Notes: generated by a model from the sequence alone, not told the origin. Shown: positions 42,771 to 51,963, counted from the first letter of the stretch. The stretch is 64,000 nt of DNA from Treponema zioleckii (GCF_014737315.1 NZ_JPUF01000002.1:62001-126000); one strand, 5' to 3'. Numbers and translations: made by a program.

Positions 42771-43723
42771 ATGAAATTAAAAAAATCAATTGTTAAAATC
42801 ATTTCTTTTCTTTTTTGGCAACCCTTTTTTACAGTTGCGGAACGACAGCAAATACAACTGTTTCAAAACTTGACGGCAGTTTGAATGCTGAAGTAAAAGA
42901 AGCTCCGTATACAGGCTTAAAGCGCGTTGTTGCAATTGCACGTTTTTCTAACGAAACAGAGTATGCAAAGGGTGCTTTCTACGATAAGGAAAACGATCCG
43001 TTGGGAAATCAGGCTCAGGACATTCTTAGTGCAAAACTTGCTGCCAGAGGAAAATTCATTCTTTTGGAGCGGGCTGAGGCTGATAAAATTCAGGCTGAAT
43101 TTGAAAAAAAGGGGGCTGGACAGTCTGGAATGGCTGCTGATTATCTTATCATCGGTTCTTTAACAGAATTCGGCAGAAAGACGACTGGCGAAGTTGGCGT
43201 TTTTACCCGCTCAAAAACTCAGACTGTAGAGGCTGGAGTAAACCTTCGCCTTGTAGATGTTGCTACCGGACAGATAATTTATTCTGAAGAAGGAAAAGGT
43301 CAGGCAGAAACTTCATCTTCAACCACACTGGGATTTGGTGGTGTTCAGGGATATGATGAAACGCTTTCTGACAAGGCAATTTCTGCAGCAATTGAAAAAC
43401 TTGTGGATAATATCGAAAAAACTTGTATGGACCGCCCGTGGCAGTCGGTTTTCCTTTCTTATGACAACGACGCTATCGTCATTGCAGGCGGAAAAAAACA
43501 GAATCTTTCTGCAGGAAAAGTTCTTGCAGTTTACGAACGGGGAAAGAAAGTTAAGAATCCGCAGACTGGCGCAATTGTGGAACTTCCGGGAACTAAAGTT
43601 GCAGAAGTTACAGTTGTTTCAACAGGCGGCACTACAATCGCAGATGAATATTCAATCGTTAATCTGACAAGTGGCAGCGTAAATGCCTCAAAACTTTCTA
43701 ATTACATAATCACTGAATTCTAA
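42771..43723 (+). pseudogene. CsgG-family lipoprotein, frameshifted in the signal peptide
   Basis: The CsgG-like protein (about 317 residues if the frame is restored) has a signal starting MKLKKSIVKIISFLF at 42771 with AGAGGA upstream. It switches frame inside the six-T run at 42811-42816 and continues as LATLFYSCGTTANTT with a normal lipobox. Without an added T the reading frame from 42771 stops after 37 codons. The mature part (LKRVVAIARFSNETEYAKGA, ILSAKLAARGKFILLERAEA, DYLIIGSLTEFG) is typical of CsgG/curli-assembly relatives. It opens an operon with DUF4810 and DUF799 lipoproteins, a set found together in many bacteria. The break may be an error in the sequence or a slippage switch. Confidence 0.85.
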
Positions 43724-43738
43724 AAATAGGAGATAAAA

Positions 43739-44095
43739 ATGAAAATTACAGCAAAAGCACTTACTGTAGCTTGTGCCGCATCTTTTCTTGGTCTTTTTGC
43801 ATCGTGCAATTCCACAAAATTGTATTCCTGGTACGACTATCAGGAAGATTACTATCATTATGTAAAAAATAATGATAAGGATTCTCTTGATACCCTCATC
43901 AAGACTTACGAAAAAATAATTGCAAAGCAAAAAGGTGAACGTGGTGTAGTTCCTCCTGGAATCTATGCAGATTACGGATACCTTCTTATTACTGCAGGAA
44001 AGGCAGAAGAAGGAAAAGCAATGCTTAAAAAGGAACTTGAACTCTATCCGGAATCAGAAGTTTTTGTAAAATCAATCTTGAAGAGGGCTAAATAA
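43739..44095 (+). CDS. DUF4810 lipoprotein
   Basis: This 118-residue lipoprotein has a signal MKITAKALTVACAASFLGLF and lipobox FASC. The mature part starts STKLYSWYDYQEDYYHYVKN, a hallmark of DUF4810, followed by a short TPR-like helical pair (GIYADYGYLLITAGKAEEGK). It is the middle gene of the CsgG-DUF4810-DUF799 trio. The stop TAA overlaps the ATG of the next gene by one base, so expression is coupled. Confidence 0.85.
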   Translation: MKITAKALTVACAASFLGLFASCNSTKLYSWYDYQEDYYHYVKNNDKDSLDTLIKTYEKIIAKQKGERGVVPPGIYADYGYLLITAGKAEEGKAMLKKELELYPESEVFVKSILKRAK

Positions 44096-44790
44096 TGAAA
44101 AAGTCAATTATTTCCATGCTCATTGGAGCTTTGTTTGTAACTTCTCTTTTTACATCATGTACAACATTAAAAAAGGCCACTCAGTTCCCTGGAATGTATG
44201 ATGAAAAACCGGTTGTAATGCTCATTATGCCACCGATTAACAAAACAAATTATGTTGAGGCAAAGGATTTTTTCTATACTACAATGAATGTTCCGGTTGC
44301 TGAATCTGGATATTATGTTCTTCCTCCAGCTGCTTGCTATTCTGTAATGCAGAGAGAAGGTGCATATAATTCTGAACGATTCATTGACGGAAGCCTTAAA
44401 AAATTCAATGAGCTTTTTGGTGCTGACGTATGTGTTTTTACCACAATCAAATCATGGGACAAAAGTCTTGTAGGTTCTTCGGTTACTGTAGAAGTTGAAT
44501 ATACGTTCAAGTCAACAAAGACAAATGAAACTCTTTACCACCGTGACGCAAAGATTATCTGCGATACTTCTTCAAATACCAGACTCAGCGGATTCGGTCT
44601 CGTTGGAACGCTCATTAATTTGACTTCTGATGCCGTAAAAACTGCTGTAACTGATTATGTTTCTGTAGCTGTAATGTGCAACAAAAGCGGATTGCAGGAT
44701 TTGCCGGCCGGAAAATATTCTTCAAAATACGGCACTGACGGTGAAACTTCTGCTATGGCCGATAAAATTACAATTAGAGCTTCAAAATAA
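44095..44790 (+). CDS. DUF799/GNA1162-like lipoprotein
   Basis: This 231-residue lipoprotein (lipobox LFTSC) resembles the DUF799 family, whose Neisseria member GNA1162 is a known structure. Features are KPVVMLIMPPINKTNYVEAKDFFYTTMNVPVAESGYYVLPP and ELFGADVCVFTTIKSWDKS. Together with CsgG-like and DUF4810 proteins it probably forms an outer-membrane lipoprotein complex, but the transported substrate is unknown. It is the last gene of the operon, with a hairpin about 40 bases downstream. Confidence 0.85.
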   Translation: MKKSIISMLIGALFVTSLFTSCTTLKKATQFPGMYDEKPVVMLIMPPINKTNYVEAKDFFYTTMNVPVAESGYYVLPPAACYSVMQREGAYNSERFIDGSLKKFNELFGADVCVFTTIKSWDKSLVGSSVTVEVEYTFKSTKTNETLYHRDAKIICDTSSNTRLSGFGLVGTLINLTSDAVKTAVTDYVSVAVMCNKSGLQDLPAGKYSSKYGTDGETSAMADKITIRASK

Positions 44791-44828
44791 TTTTTCGGTT
44801 CTGATTGAGATTTAATCAAAACGATTTT

Positions 44829-44877
44829 AAGGCACGCTGAAGAAAATCAGATTGATTCTGGCTCTTTAGTGTGCCTT
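44829..44877. terminator. Terminator after the CsgG-type operon
   Basis: AAGGCACGCT and AGTGTGCCTT form a 10-base stem (one G-T) with AATTTT after it, lying between converging genes. Confidence 0.65.
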
Positions 44878-44971
44878 TAATTTTATGTTAGTGACAACAA
44901 TCCGAACAGTAACTATTTTGGGTGGCAAAATCGACGGGACGCAAAAGATTCCTAAAGATTTTTTAGAACTG

Positions 44972-46576
44972 CTATTTTATCTTCCACCCCAAAATTCCTT
45001 TGCCGTTGCTTGAGAACGCAACGCCTATTTTGTGCATCGTTTTTCCGCTCACTGTAAACCGCTCCGAATATCCGTTCGCGTCAATCTGGACGAGTGCGTC
45101 GTCAAGGATTTTTTTAAGTTCTGCGGAATTTTTCTCTTCGTCGCCAGCCGTAGCTTTTCCCTTGTCCATTTTCAGCTCGAAGATGAAAATACTTTTGTTT
45201 GTCGCGACGACCACATCGCTCCTGCCCGCCACGGACTGCAATTCCGACAAAACACGATAGCCTGTCATTCTGAACATCAGGTGCGTGACAGACTCATAGT
45301 AATTCTCGCACATGTCTTTCTTAACGATTGTGGGAAGGTCTGCGATTGCGGATTTTATGATTGAAAGAGCTTTGTCAACATTGTTGTTCCTCAAAGCGAT
45401 TTTGAGATTGTTTATTTCAAGACCGATTTCGTCATACGGAACCGTGATGAATTTTTTAAGAAGAACATCGAGGAAACCTTCACGGATTTCTTCATTCGGA
45501 AAATCCAAAGTGAAGAATCGCGTTTCTTTTTCAAAATCTTTTATTGTCAGATAACCGCTCTGATAAATGACAGGAAGCATATTTTTGCTGTCAGGGTCAT
45601 AGTTTTTGAACTGATTTTCAGTGGCAATCCGCCCGTTTACGAAATTTTCAAGTTCAAATGGCTGATTTTGTAAAGTTTTCACAAGAAAAGAAGGCGTGCC
45701 GCTCTCAAACCAATACGAGGCGAATTCTCTGTATTTGAAGCATTTCAAAAGGCAGAAAGGATTGTAAACGCCTTCAACATCATGCGCAAAATGATAGCCG
45801 TCGTACATTTGCGCGAGTTTTTCTTTCGTTTCTTGCACGGACATTTCCTGCTCTTTTGCAAGTGCCTCTATTTCTGGCGTAAAATTCTCGACAAGCTCGC
45901 TTTCTGAAATACCGCAGATTGAAGAATAATCTTTTGCAAGGCTAATGTCGTCAAGCTGATTCAGCCCGCTGAAAATGTTCATATGGCTTATCTTCGTGAT
46001 TCCAGTGATGAACAAAAAGCGGATGTATTTGTCGCAGTCTTTGAGCGGGCTGTAGAATGCGCGTAGTTCCTGCCGGTTCTGCTCCTCGTATTCAGTGTAG
46101 AGCGCGTCAAGAATCGGCTTGTCGTATTCGTCGATGAGAATTACGACCTGTTTGCCTGTTTTTTCGCAAGCGGTTTTTATGAGATTTTTTAGTCTTGGTG
46201 CCGCACGGGAATCTGAAACTTCAATGTCATATTTTTTTTCATAGTCTGAGAGAATCAAATTCTCCTGCGATTTCAGGCAAGCTAAATCTGGGTAATTATC
46301 CGCTCCGAAACTGATTTTTATGACAGGATACTCAATCCAATCTTTTTCGAGCTTTTCTATTTCAAGTCCTTCAAAAAGTTCTTTCTTTCCGAGAAAATAA
46401 TATTCCATCGTGGAAAGCAAAAGGCTCTTTCCGAATCGGCGCGGTCGGCTCAAAAAATATGGTTTCCCCTCACGGGCAAGTTTATACACCAGGGCGGTCT
46501 TGTCAACATAAAGAAAACCTCGTCTGCGCAAATCCTCAAAATCCTGAATGCCAACCGGCAAAAATCGCTCTTCCAT
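44972..46576 (-). CDS. AAA-ATPase-like/PD-(D/E)XK nuclease-fold protein (DUF1703 type)
   Basis: This 534-residue protein has an N-terminal AAA-ATPase-like domain: LPVGIQDFEDLRRRGFLYVD, SRPRRFGKSLLLSTMEYYF (Walker A region, about 43-61), and VVILIDEYDKPILDAL (Walker B, about 140-155). The C-terminal DUF1703 nuclease-fold domain is at about 400-534 (YRVLSELQSVAGRSDVVV, IFIFELKMDKGKA with the conserved E-x-K). Many copies occur in the genomes of gut treponemes and Bacteroidetes; the role is uncertain. Directly upstream of the ORF (46641 on) lies the duplicated htpG tail. Confidence 0.85.
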   Translation of the reverse strand: MEERFLPVGIQDFEDLRRRGFLYVDKTALVYKLAREGKPYFLSRPRRFGKSLLLSTMEYYFLGKKELFEGLEIEKLEKDWIEYPVIKISFGADNYPDLACLKSQENLILSDYEKKYDIEVSDSRAAPRLKNLIKTACEKTGKQVVILIDEYDKPILDALYTEYEEQNRQELRAFYSPLKDCDKYIRFLFITGITKISHMNIFSGLNQLDDISLAKDYSSICGISESELVENFTPEIEALAKEQEMSVQETKEKLAQMYDGYHFAHDVEGVYNPFCLLKCFKYREFASYWFESGTPSFLVKTLQNQPFELENFVNGRIATENQFKNYDPDSKNMLPVIYQSGYLTIKDFEKETRFFTLDFPNEEIREGFLDVLLKKFITVPYDEIGLEINNLKIALRNNNVDKALSIIKSAIADLPTIVKKDMCENYYESVTHLMFRMTGYRVLSELQSVAGRSDVVVATNKSIFIFELKMDKGKATAGDEEKNSAELKKILDDALVQIDANGYSERFTVSGKTMHKIGVAFSSNGKGILGWKIK

Positions 46577-46640
46577 ACGAGCAAGTATAGCACAGATTTG
46601 TAGTAATTGCAGTGAGGTATTATCGGTCTTGACAGATTTA

Positions 46641-46789
46641 AAAAAGGCCGCCCGCAGTGCGGGCAGCCTGTAAGTTTATCGCTCAAGGAGCTTGTTCATT
46701 GCTTTTATGAATCCCATCGGGTCTTTTAGCTCGCCACCGCTTACGAGAAGTGCCTGGTCAAGAAGGACTTCCGAAACGTTTGCGATGTA
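46641..46789 (-). repeat. Left copy of the 149-bp htpG tail repeat
   Basis: This 149-base segment is 148/149 identical to 49575-49723. On - it holds the last 38 codons of htpG (to 46676) and the htpG terminator (46646-46668). The reading frame is open but has no start and no upstream htpG sequence, so it is a non-functional duplicate. Together the two copies bracket 2,785 bases of accessory DNA. Confidence 0.95.
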
Positions 46790-46846
46790 TGATTCGTTGC
46801 GATTTGTGATATGATTCGTTTATATAAAAAAATCGAGGTAAAAATA

Positions 46847-47770
46847 ATGCCACAATACAGTGTAGGACAATCAATAAAAAGTGCTAGAGAAAGAAAAAGA
46901 ATCTCGCAGTCAATTCTTTGTGACGGAATATGCTCTATTGCAACTCTCTCAAAAATTGAAAATGGATTGCAAAATCCGTCTGCAACAGTAATGGAAGCTC
47001 TGCTTGAGCGGTTGGGGCTTCCGATAGGATTATATAATGTTCCTGTAACAAAGGTCCGCTTTAAGCGTTCTTTGCTGGAGCAACAGATTGTTGATATTCT
47101 GGCAGACTTGGGAACAGATATTGGTGTGCTTTTAAAAGAATATGCAGAATTGCCTGAACCAATGGATAAATTTGAAAAACAGTTTTATTTGTTTATGATT
47201 GCGATTCAGAAGCATTTAAAAAATGAACCGCCACAAGAAATCCTTTTACTATATATAAAAGCATTGAAAATCACTTACCCAAAATATGATTTAGAAACCC
47301 TTTCCAACGAGAAGTATTTTACAGCAACGGAGTTACAGATTCTCAATAACATTGCACTTGAAGAACGTCGGTTGGGTAAAAAAGGTATGGCTGAAAAAAT
47401 ATTGATTTTTCTGAAAACTTATTATGAATCAGGAAAGTTAGACGAGACATCGATGGAAAAAGAATATCCTGTTGTTCTTGCAAACCTTTCGGACTGGTAT
47501 GAGTCAGAGTCACGTTTTACGGAAGAGCATGAAATTGCGAAAACAGGATTAGATTTTTGCATTAAAAAAGGAAAACTCTGTCTTCTCGATGTTATGGCTT
47601 TCAACACAGGATACAGCTTAATTAACTTAGGGAAAAAAGATGAGGGCATAAAATATCTCGACAAGGCTTTTTCAATAATGGAGTTAAAAGGACAGTCTGA
47701 ACGTTTGCAAAAGCATATTGAATACGTTCAAAAAATAATCCCATATACGCTTCCGACGCATAATTATTAG
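46847..47770 (+). CDS. XRE-type regulator with TPR-like domain (Rgg/PlcR-type)
   Basis: This 307-residue protein has an N-terminal helix-turn-helix (about 5-60: GQSIKSARERKRISQSIL, SIATLSKIENGLQNPS) followed by ~240 residues of helical repeats (about 95-300) with TPR-like pairs (LQILNNIALEERRLGKKGMA, VVLANLSDWYESESRFTEEH, FNTGYSLINLGKKDEGIKYL). This is the RRNPP layout of peptide-sensing regulators (Rgg, PlcR, PrgX). ATG 46847 is preferred because GAGG lies upstream. The closest-looking relatives are Firmicutes proteins, suggesting transfer. It opens the htpG cassette and is followed by a short ORF and a TIKI-like lipoprotein. Confidence 0.8.
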   Translation: MPQYSVGQSIKSARERKRISQSILCDGICSIATLSKIENGLQNPSATVMEALLERLGLPIGLYNVPVTKVRFKRSLLEQQIVDILADLGTDIGVLLKEYAELPEPMDKFEKQFYLFMIAIQKHLKNEPPQEILLLYIKALKITYPKYDLETLSNEKYFTATELQILNNIALEERRLGKKGMAEKILIFLKTYYESGKLDETSMEKEYPVVLANLSDWYESESRFTEEHEIAKTGLDFCIKKGKLCLLDVMAFNTGYSLINLGKKDEGIKYLDKAFSIMELKGQSERLQKHIEYVQKIIPYTLPTHNY

Positions 47771-47823
47771 TCATTTTCGCGAAACCTCAACTTTAAAAGT
47801 TTTCTAAGTGATACTCTTTTTGC

Positions 47824-48030
47824 ATGAAAAAAAATTGTTTGCATTTATTTGTACTGTGTTCTCAGAATCATGAGCAAAAAGATGAGTTGCCAGTATCCGA
47901 CAACAATATCACATTACCTTCTATGAGTCTTAGCAACAGTGGATATGTGATAGATTTAGTATTTGACTACCTTGTAAAGAGCAAAAATAAAACTTTTATG
48001 GAGTTATACAATGAACTTTTTGCGAACTAG
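47824..48030 (+). CDS. Small ORF downstream of the RRNPP-like regulator, possible signal-peptide precursor
   Basis: This 68-codon ORF starts MKKNCLHLFVLCSQ, with a short basic and hydrophobic start, a polar middle (HEQKDELPVSDNN) and a hydrophobic C-terminal half (GYVIDLVFDYLVK). RRNPP regulators often sit beside a small gene whose C-terminus is exported and cleaved into a peptide signal, and this position and size fit. However, the start has no good ribosome site, the N-terminal hydrophobic run is short, and no sequence family is recognised. Its 3' end overlaps the lipoprotein start by 20 bases and contains that gene's GGAG, so they are coupled. Real coding is likely but not certain. Confidence 0.5.
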   Translation: MKKNCLHLFVLCSQNHEQKDELPVSDNNITLPSMSLSNSGYVIDLVFDYLVKSKNKTFMELYNELFAN

Positions 48031-49499
48031 ACTTTTTATTTTTCTGCTGATTTTTTTTCAATTTTCAAGTCTTTTGTCATGTAAACCTCAGTATGACTTA
48101 AGAACTGCTCAAAGTGCGGCTGCCAAAATAGAGAACGAACTTAAAAGCTGCAAGATTGTTTTTTTGGGAGAAGGTCATACCGATGTATACCCTTGTGTTT
48201 TTTTAAAAGAAAATTTGCAAAGATTCTACAACGCAGGGCTACGTTATATTTTTTTTGAAGGAGAATCAGACAATTATTTATATAATCCAGAAAATACTTG
48301 GTTTTTCTATATATCCTGCATGGGGGACCTGGGCGCATAAGTTTGAAATACGTTTGTTGTATGAAGAGATAAAGCGTATAAATCGAACTTATTTAGATGA
48401 TCCGATAATTTGTATTTGGGCTGAAGAAACTCTTAATTTTACAGAAGATGAGTTCGAAAATAGAGCCCTTATTATGAATAAGCGTGACAAAATTGCACAA
48501 AAAACAATAATTGATACGCTTAATAATGCTGACTCGGATAAAAAGGCTCTGGTTTTTTATGGTGATGCACATGGAAAGAAAGAGTCTGTTTTATTAAACA
48601 AAAGTTCTGCACAAGCAGAGTGGAAAATGTTAGGAAGTTATCTCAATGATAGTTATAGAGACCAGTTTAAAACCTTTGATATATTTCAATTTAACACAAA
48701 TAAATACCGAACTGTAATTTACAATAGTGAAAAAGATTGTGTTGTTACACCAGAAACTTTAGAATCGTTTCTTCTGGATGGTGCTAATAAGGAATATGAT
48801 TATTATTGTCTAACACCGATTGGAATATACGGAGTTCCAAATGTTTATGTTCCAGAAGAAATTAATTTAAGATACCTTCTTTCATTTGAAAATCAAAAAG
48901 GTTCTAGATTGAGTGGTATGTCTGTGTGGTCAAAAAAAAGTCAACTTTTGCTGACTATATATTATTTAAAATACTATTTTGGAGATGAATTTAAATATGA
49001 CTTTACTTGTTCAGATGAACAACTTTCTATTTCGATTATTAATCTTCAAAAGAAAAAAATAACAACACTTCCTTATGATTTAAGCAAGTTGGAAAAATAT
49101 ATTGAAGTCTTATATTCATATGGCTGGCTAGAGAATTATTTGTTAAATCCTGCAAATGACAACCGCATAAAATACATTATGAACAACATGGTCAAAGCAA
49201 AAGAAATCAATCCGAGGGATATCTGGCCGCAATATTGGATAAGTTATTTTTCAACAGAGAAAGCCATGTATTCTGGCCGAAAAAAGGAATACAGAAAGGC
49301 ACTGTCAGAGTGGAAAGAACTGCTTAAGAATGATTTAGTGTATGCAAGTCCTGTCTTAAAATTGGTTTATAAAAAAATGGCATTCTGTGAGCAGCAACTT
49401 GGAAATTACGAAGGACAACATTTTTATTCTGAAAAGGAAAAAAGTGTATCAAGCTTGCTGGACTTTGATTATAAGGAATATGTTTATTTTGGATATTAG
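48011..49499 (+). pseudogene. TIKI/TraB-superfamily lipoprotein, frameshifted
   Basis: Two frames join into a ~495-residue lipoprotein. The first frame has a signal and lipobox LLSC, then KIVFLGEGHTDVYPC and LRYIFFEGESDNYLYNP. The second frame from about 48307 continues IYPAWGTWAHKFEIRLLYEE and includes KKALVFYGDAHGKKES. The two G-x-x-H motifs (GEGH, GDAH) and the Glu after the first strand are the TIKI-superfamily signature (EreA, ChaN, TraB/PrgY, GumN). Removing one T from the run at 48302-48306 restores the frame. TraB/PrgY proteins dampen peptide pheromone signalling in Enterococcus. The C-terminal ~200 residues are TPR-like. It ends 75 bases before the right htpG-tail repeat. Confidence 0.75.
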
Positions 49500-49574
49500 A
49501 AAATGAGCTGAAATTGTTTTTAGAGTCCTTGGAATCAAACTTTACCGAAGAAATTTTACGGAAATTAATCAAAT

Positions 49575-49723
49575 AAAAAGGCCGCCCGCAGTGCGGGCAG
49601 CCTGTAAGTTTATCGCTCAAGGAGCTTGTTCATTGCTTTTATGAATCCCATCGGGTCTTTTAGCTCGCCGCCGCTTACGAGAAGTGCCTGGTCAAGAAGG
49701 ACTTCCGAAACGTTTGCGATGTA
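49575..49723 (-). repeat. Right copy of the 149-bp htpG tail repeat, with the htpG terminator
   Basis: This is the native htpG 3' end (stop at 49610) plus a terminator hairpin GGCTGCCCGC-ACT-GCGGGCGGCC followed by TTTTT on - (49580-49602). It is 148/149 identical to 46641-46789. The single difference is in the codon-level GCCGCC/GCCACC context. Confidence 0.95.
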
Positions 49724-51580
49724 AGCGTCGTCAGTTGAAGTTTCGAGCGTTTTGACGATTTTGTTCTCGCCGTTGATTTCAAGAATCGGCTTAACTTCGT
49801 TCATGACGCCTTGTCCCATTGCGCGCATCATTCGCTCCATCTGGAATCCTGGGTCGTTTTCGTCAACTACGATGCAGCTTGGCGAATCAGAAAGTCGCTT
49901 TGAAAGAACAACGTCTTTTACGCGCTCGCCCAAAGCCTTTTTGATTTTTTCCTGAACCGGTTTGAAGGCTTCTTCCTTCTTTTTTGCTTCGTCCTTGTCA
50001 ACTCCAAGCTCGTCGTCGCTTCCTGCGCGGTTAACGGCTTTAAGGTCGAATTCTTTGTATTTGTTGAGCGAAGGAATTACGATGTCGTCAATGTCGTCGG
50101 CCATGATGAGAACTTCGAATCCCTTGTTTTTGTAAGCTTCCAAAAGCGGTGACTGGCGAAGGTTTTTCTCGTCTGTTCCTGTGATGTAGTAGATTGCCTT
50201 CTGTTCTGGCTTCATTCGTTTAACGTAATCTGCAAAGCTTGTCCAGTTTTCATCGCCTGTTCCAGACTCGTCGGTAGACTTGAATCTTACGATTTCTGCA
50301 ATTTCGTCGCGGTTCGCGTAGTCGCCGTAAAGACCTTCTTTCATTGGTCTGTTGAAGTTCTTTACGAATTTGTTCCATTTTTCGATTGCAGCTTTTTCCT
50401 CGTCAGTCTTGTTCTCAGACTTTCTTGCTTTGTCTGCGGCTTCTCCCATTTTTTTGAATTCAGAAAGAAGTTTTTTTACAGAAGATTTTTTGATGTTGTC
50501 GAGGATTCTGTTCTGCTGGAGAATCTCGCGGCTAACGTTCAATGGCAAATCCTCTGAGTCAATGATTCCGCGGACGAATCTCAAATATGCCGGCAAAAGC
50601 TCACGGTCATCGTCGGTGATGAAAACACGCTTAACGTAAAGTTTTACGCCGCTCTGGTAGTCTGCCTGATACATGTCGAACGGAGCAGTCTGCGGAACGT
50701 AGAACAGAGTCGTATATTCTTCGGTTCCCTCGGCGTGAGTGTGAACGTAGTGAAGCGGCTCAAGCGCGTCGTGGCTGATTGTTTTGTAGAAGTTGTTGTA
50801 GTCTTCGGCTTTAAGTTCGCTCTTGCTTCTCTTCCAGAGAGCTGATGCCGAGTTAACCTGGTCAACTTTGTCCTCAGAACCGGTAATGTTTCCCTTGTCG
50901 TCGTATTTGTTCTGTGTGTAGTGAAGGTAAATTGGGAATGCGATGTGGTCTGAATATCTTTTGATGAGTTCCTCAATCTTCCATCGGCTTGCGTATTCCT
51001 TGCTCTCGTCGTTCAAAAGCATTTCGATTGCAGAACCGTGTGTTTCGGCTTTGTCGAATCCGTATTTTTTAGCCTCGTCAGAATCTGATTTAATTTCTTC
51101 TATAGAATAGGAATTTGTTCCGTCGCTTGACCATTTGTAAAGTTTGTCAGTGCCGGCCTTTCGAGTGTAAACGTTAATCTGTTTTGCGGCCATGAATGCA
51201 GAGTAGAATCCAACACCGAACTGACCGATAAGGTTTGACTCGCCTGCATTCTTGTCTTCTGCGATTCGCTCGATGAACGCTTTTGTTCCTGAGCGGGCGA
51301 TGGTTCCAAGGTTGTTGTTCAAATCTTCTTCGTTCATACCGATTCCCGAATCCTGAACGGTAAGGATTTTGTTCGGGTCGTCAAAAGTTATGTCGATTCT
51401 TGGGGTTGTTGTTATTGATTTATAAGCCTCGTCCGAAACCGTAAGGTAGTTGAGCTTGTCCAAAGCGTCCGAAGCGTTTGAGACAATTTCGCGAAGGAAA
51501 ATGTCCTTGTTTGAATACATTGAGTGAATAATCAATTTGAGAAGCTGGTTAACTTCTGTCTGAAACTGATACTGAGCCAT
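49610..51580 (-). CDS. htpG: Hsp90 chaperone HtpG
   Basis: This 656-residue bacterial Hsp90 has the N-terminal ATPase domain (about 1-215: FQTEVNQLLKLIIHSMYSNK, LREIVSNASDALDKL, VQDSGIGMNEEDLNNNLG, NLIGQFGVGFYSAFM), a middle domain (PLNVSREILQQNRIL) and a C-terminal dimerisation domain. The length is normal for the family. The gene has an upstream AGGAG on -. Its 3' end carries a 149-base segment that is duplicated almost perfectly 2.9 kb away, with accessory genes between. The coding sequence itself is intact. Confidence 0.95.
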   Translation of the reverse strand: MAQYQFQTEVNQLLKLIIHSMYSNKDIFLREIVSNASDALDKLNYLTVSDEAYKSITTTPRIDITFDDPNKILTVQDSGIGMNEEDLNNNLGTIARSGTKAFIERIAEDKNAGESNLIGQFGVGFYSAFMAAKQINVYTRKAGTDKLYKWSSDGTNSYSIEEIKSDSDEAKKYGFDKAETHGSAIEMLLNDESKEYASRWKIEELIKRYSDHIAFPIYLHYTQNKYDDKGNITGSEDKVDQVNSASALWKRSKSELKAEDYNNFYKTISHDALEPLHYVHTHAEGTEEYTTLFYVPQTAPFDMYQADYQSGVKLYVKRVFITDDDRELLPAYLRFVRGIIDSEDLPLNVSREILQQNRILDNIKKSSVKKLLSEFKKMGEAADKARKSENKTDEEKAAIEKWNKFVKNFNRPMKEGLYGDYANRDEIAEIVRFKSTDESGTGDENWTSFADYVKRMKPEQKAIYYITGTDEKNLRQSPLLEAYKNKGFEVLIMADDIDDIVIPSLNKYKEFDLKAVNRAGSDDELGVDKDEAKKKEEAFKPVQEKIKKALGERVKDVVLSKRLSDSPSCIVVDENDPGFQMERMMRAMGQGVMNEVKPILEINGENKIVKTLETSTDDAYIANVSEVLLDQALLVSGGELKDPMGFIKAMNKLLER

Positions 51581-51963
51581 CTATGTTCATCTCCTCGTAT
51601 AATTTTGAATTAAAAATCATTATAGGAAAGATAATAATAAAACTGCCAAACGGAAAGATTTTTTTGCAAGATTGTCGGTGCAGAAATCAACTTAAAAATC
51701 AAAAAATCAAATTTACGGCAAAAAAATATGAGAAATGCACGTTTTTGTTAAAATTGATTCCATTTGAGTTCAAGTCTCTTGTGTTGAATTTTTCAATTGC
51801 GGTCATTAAAATGTAGGCGATATTGTATTGAAGGATATAAGGGTTTTAATAAAAATTTCAATATTTAGCTTTTATGTCCAAAATTCAAATAATTTTCCTT
51901 TCAGAATTAACTTTTCTGCTTATAATGAAATCATACTTACATTTCTATTTTCAGGGGGGACAT
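51581..51963 (+). other. Intergenic leader region of nifJ
   Basis: This 383-base gap between the divergent htpG and nifJ contains no gene. A TATAAT at 51921-51926 lies 38 bases before the nifJ start with only a weak -35 candidate. A long AT-rich stretch precedes it. The very strong ribosome site AGGGGGGAC (51952-51960) directly precedes the nifJ ATG. Confidence 0.5.

Noticed and set aside
46450-46686. Short - strand gene across the htpG tail copy and the ATPase start
   Set aside because: The same peptide start appears in the second repeat copy at 49600; it is a shadow of the repeat in another frame.
46790-49574. Prophage or insertion sequence in the htpG cassette
   Set aside because: No integrase, transposase or phage structural gene and no short terminal inverted repeats were found.
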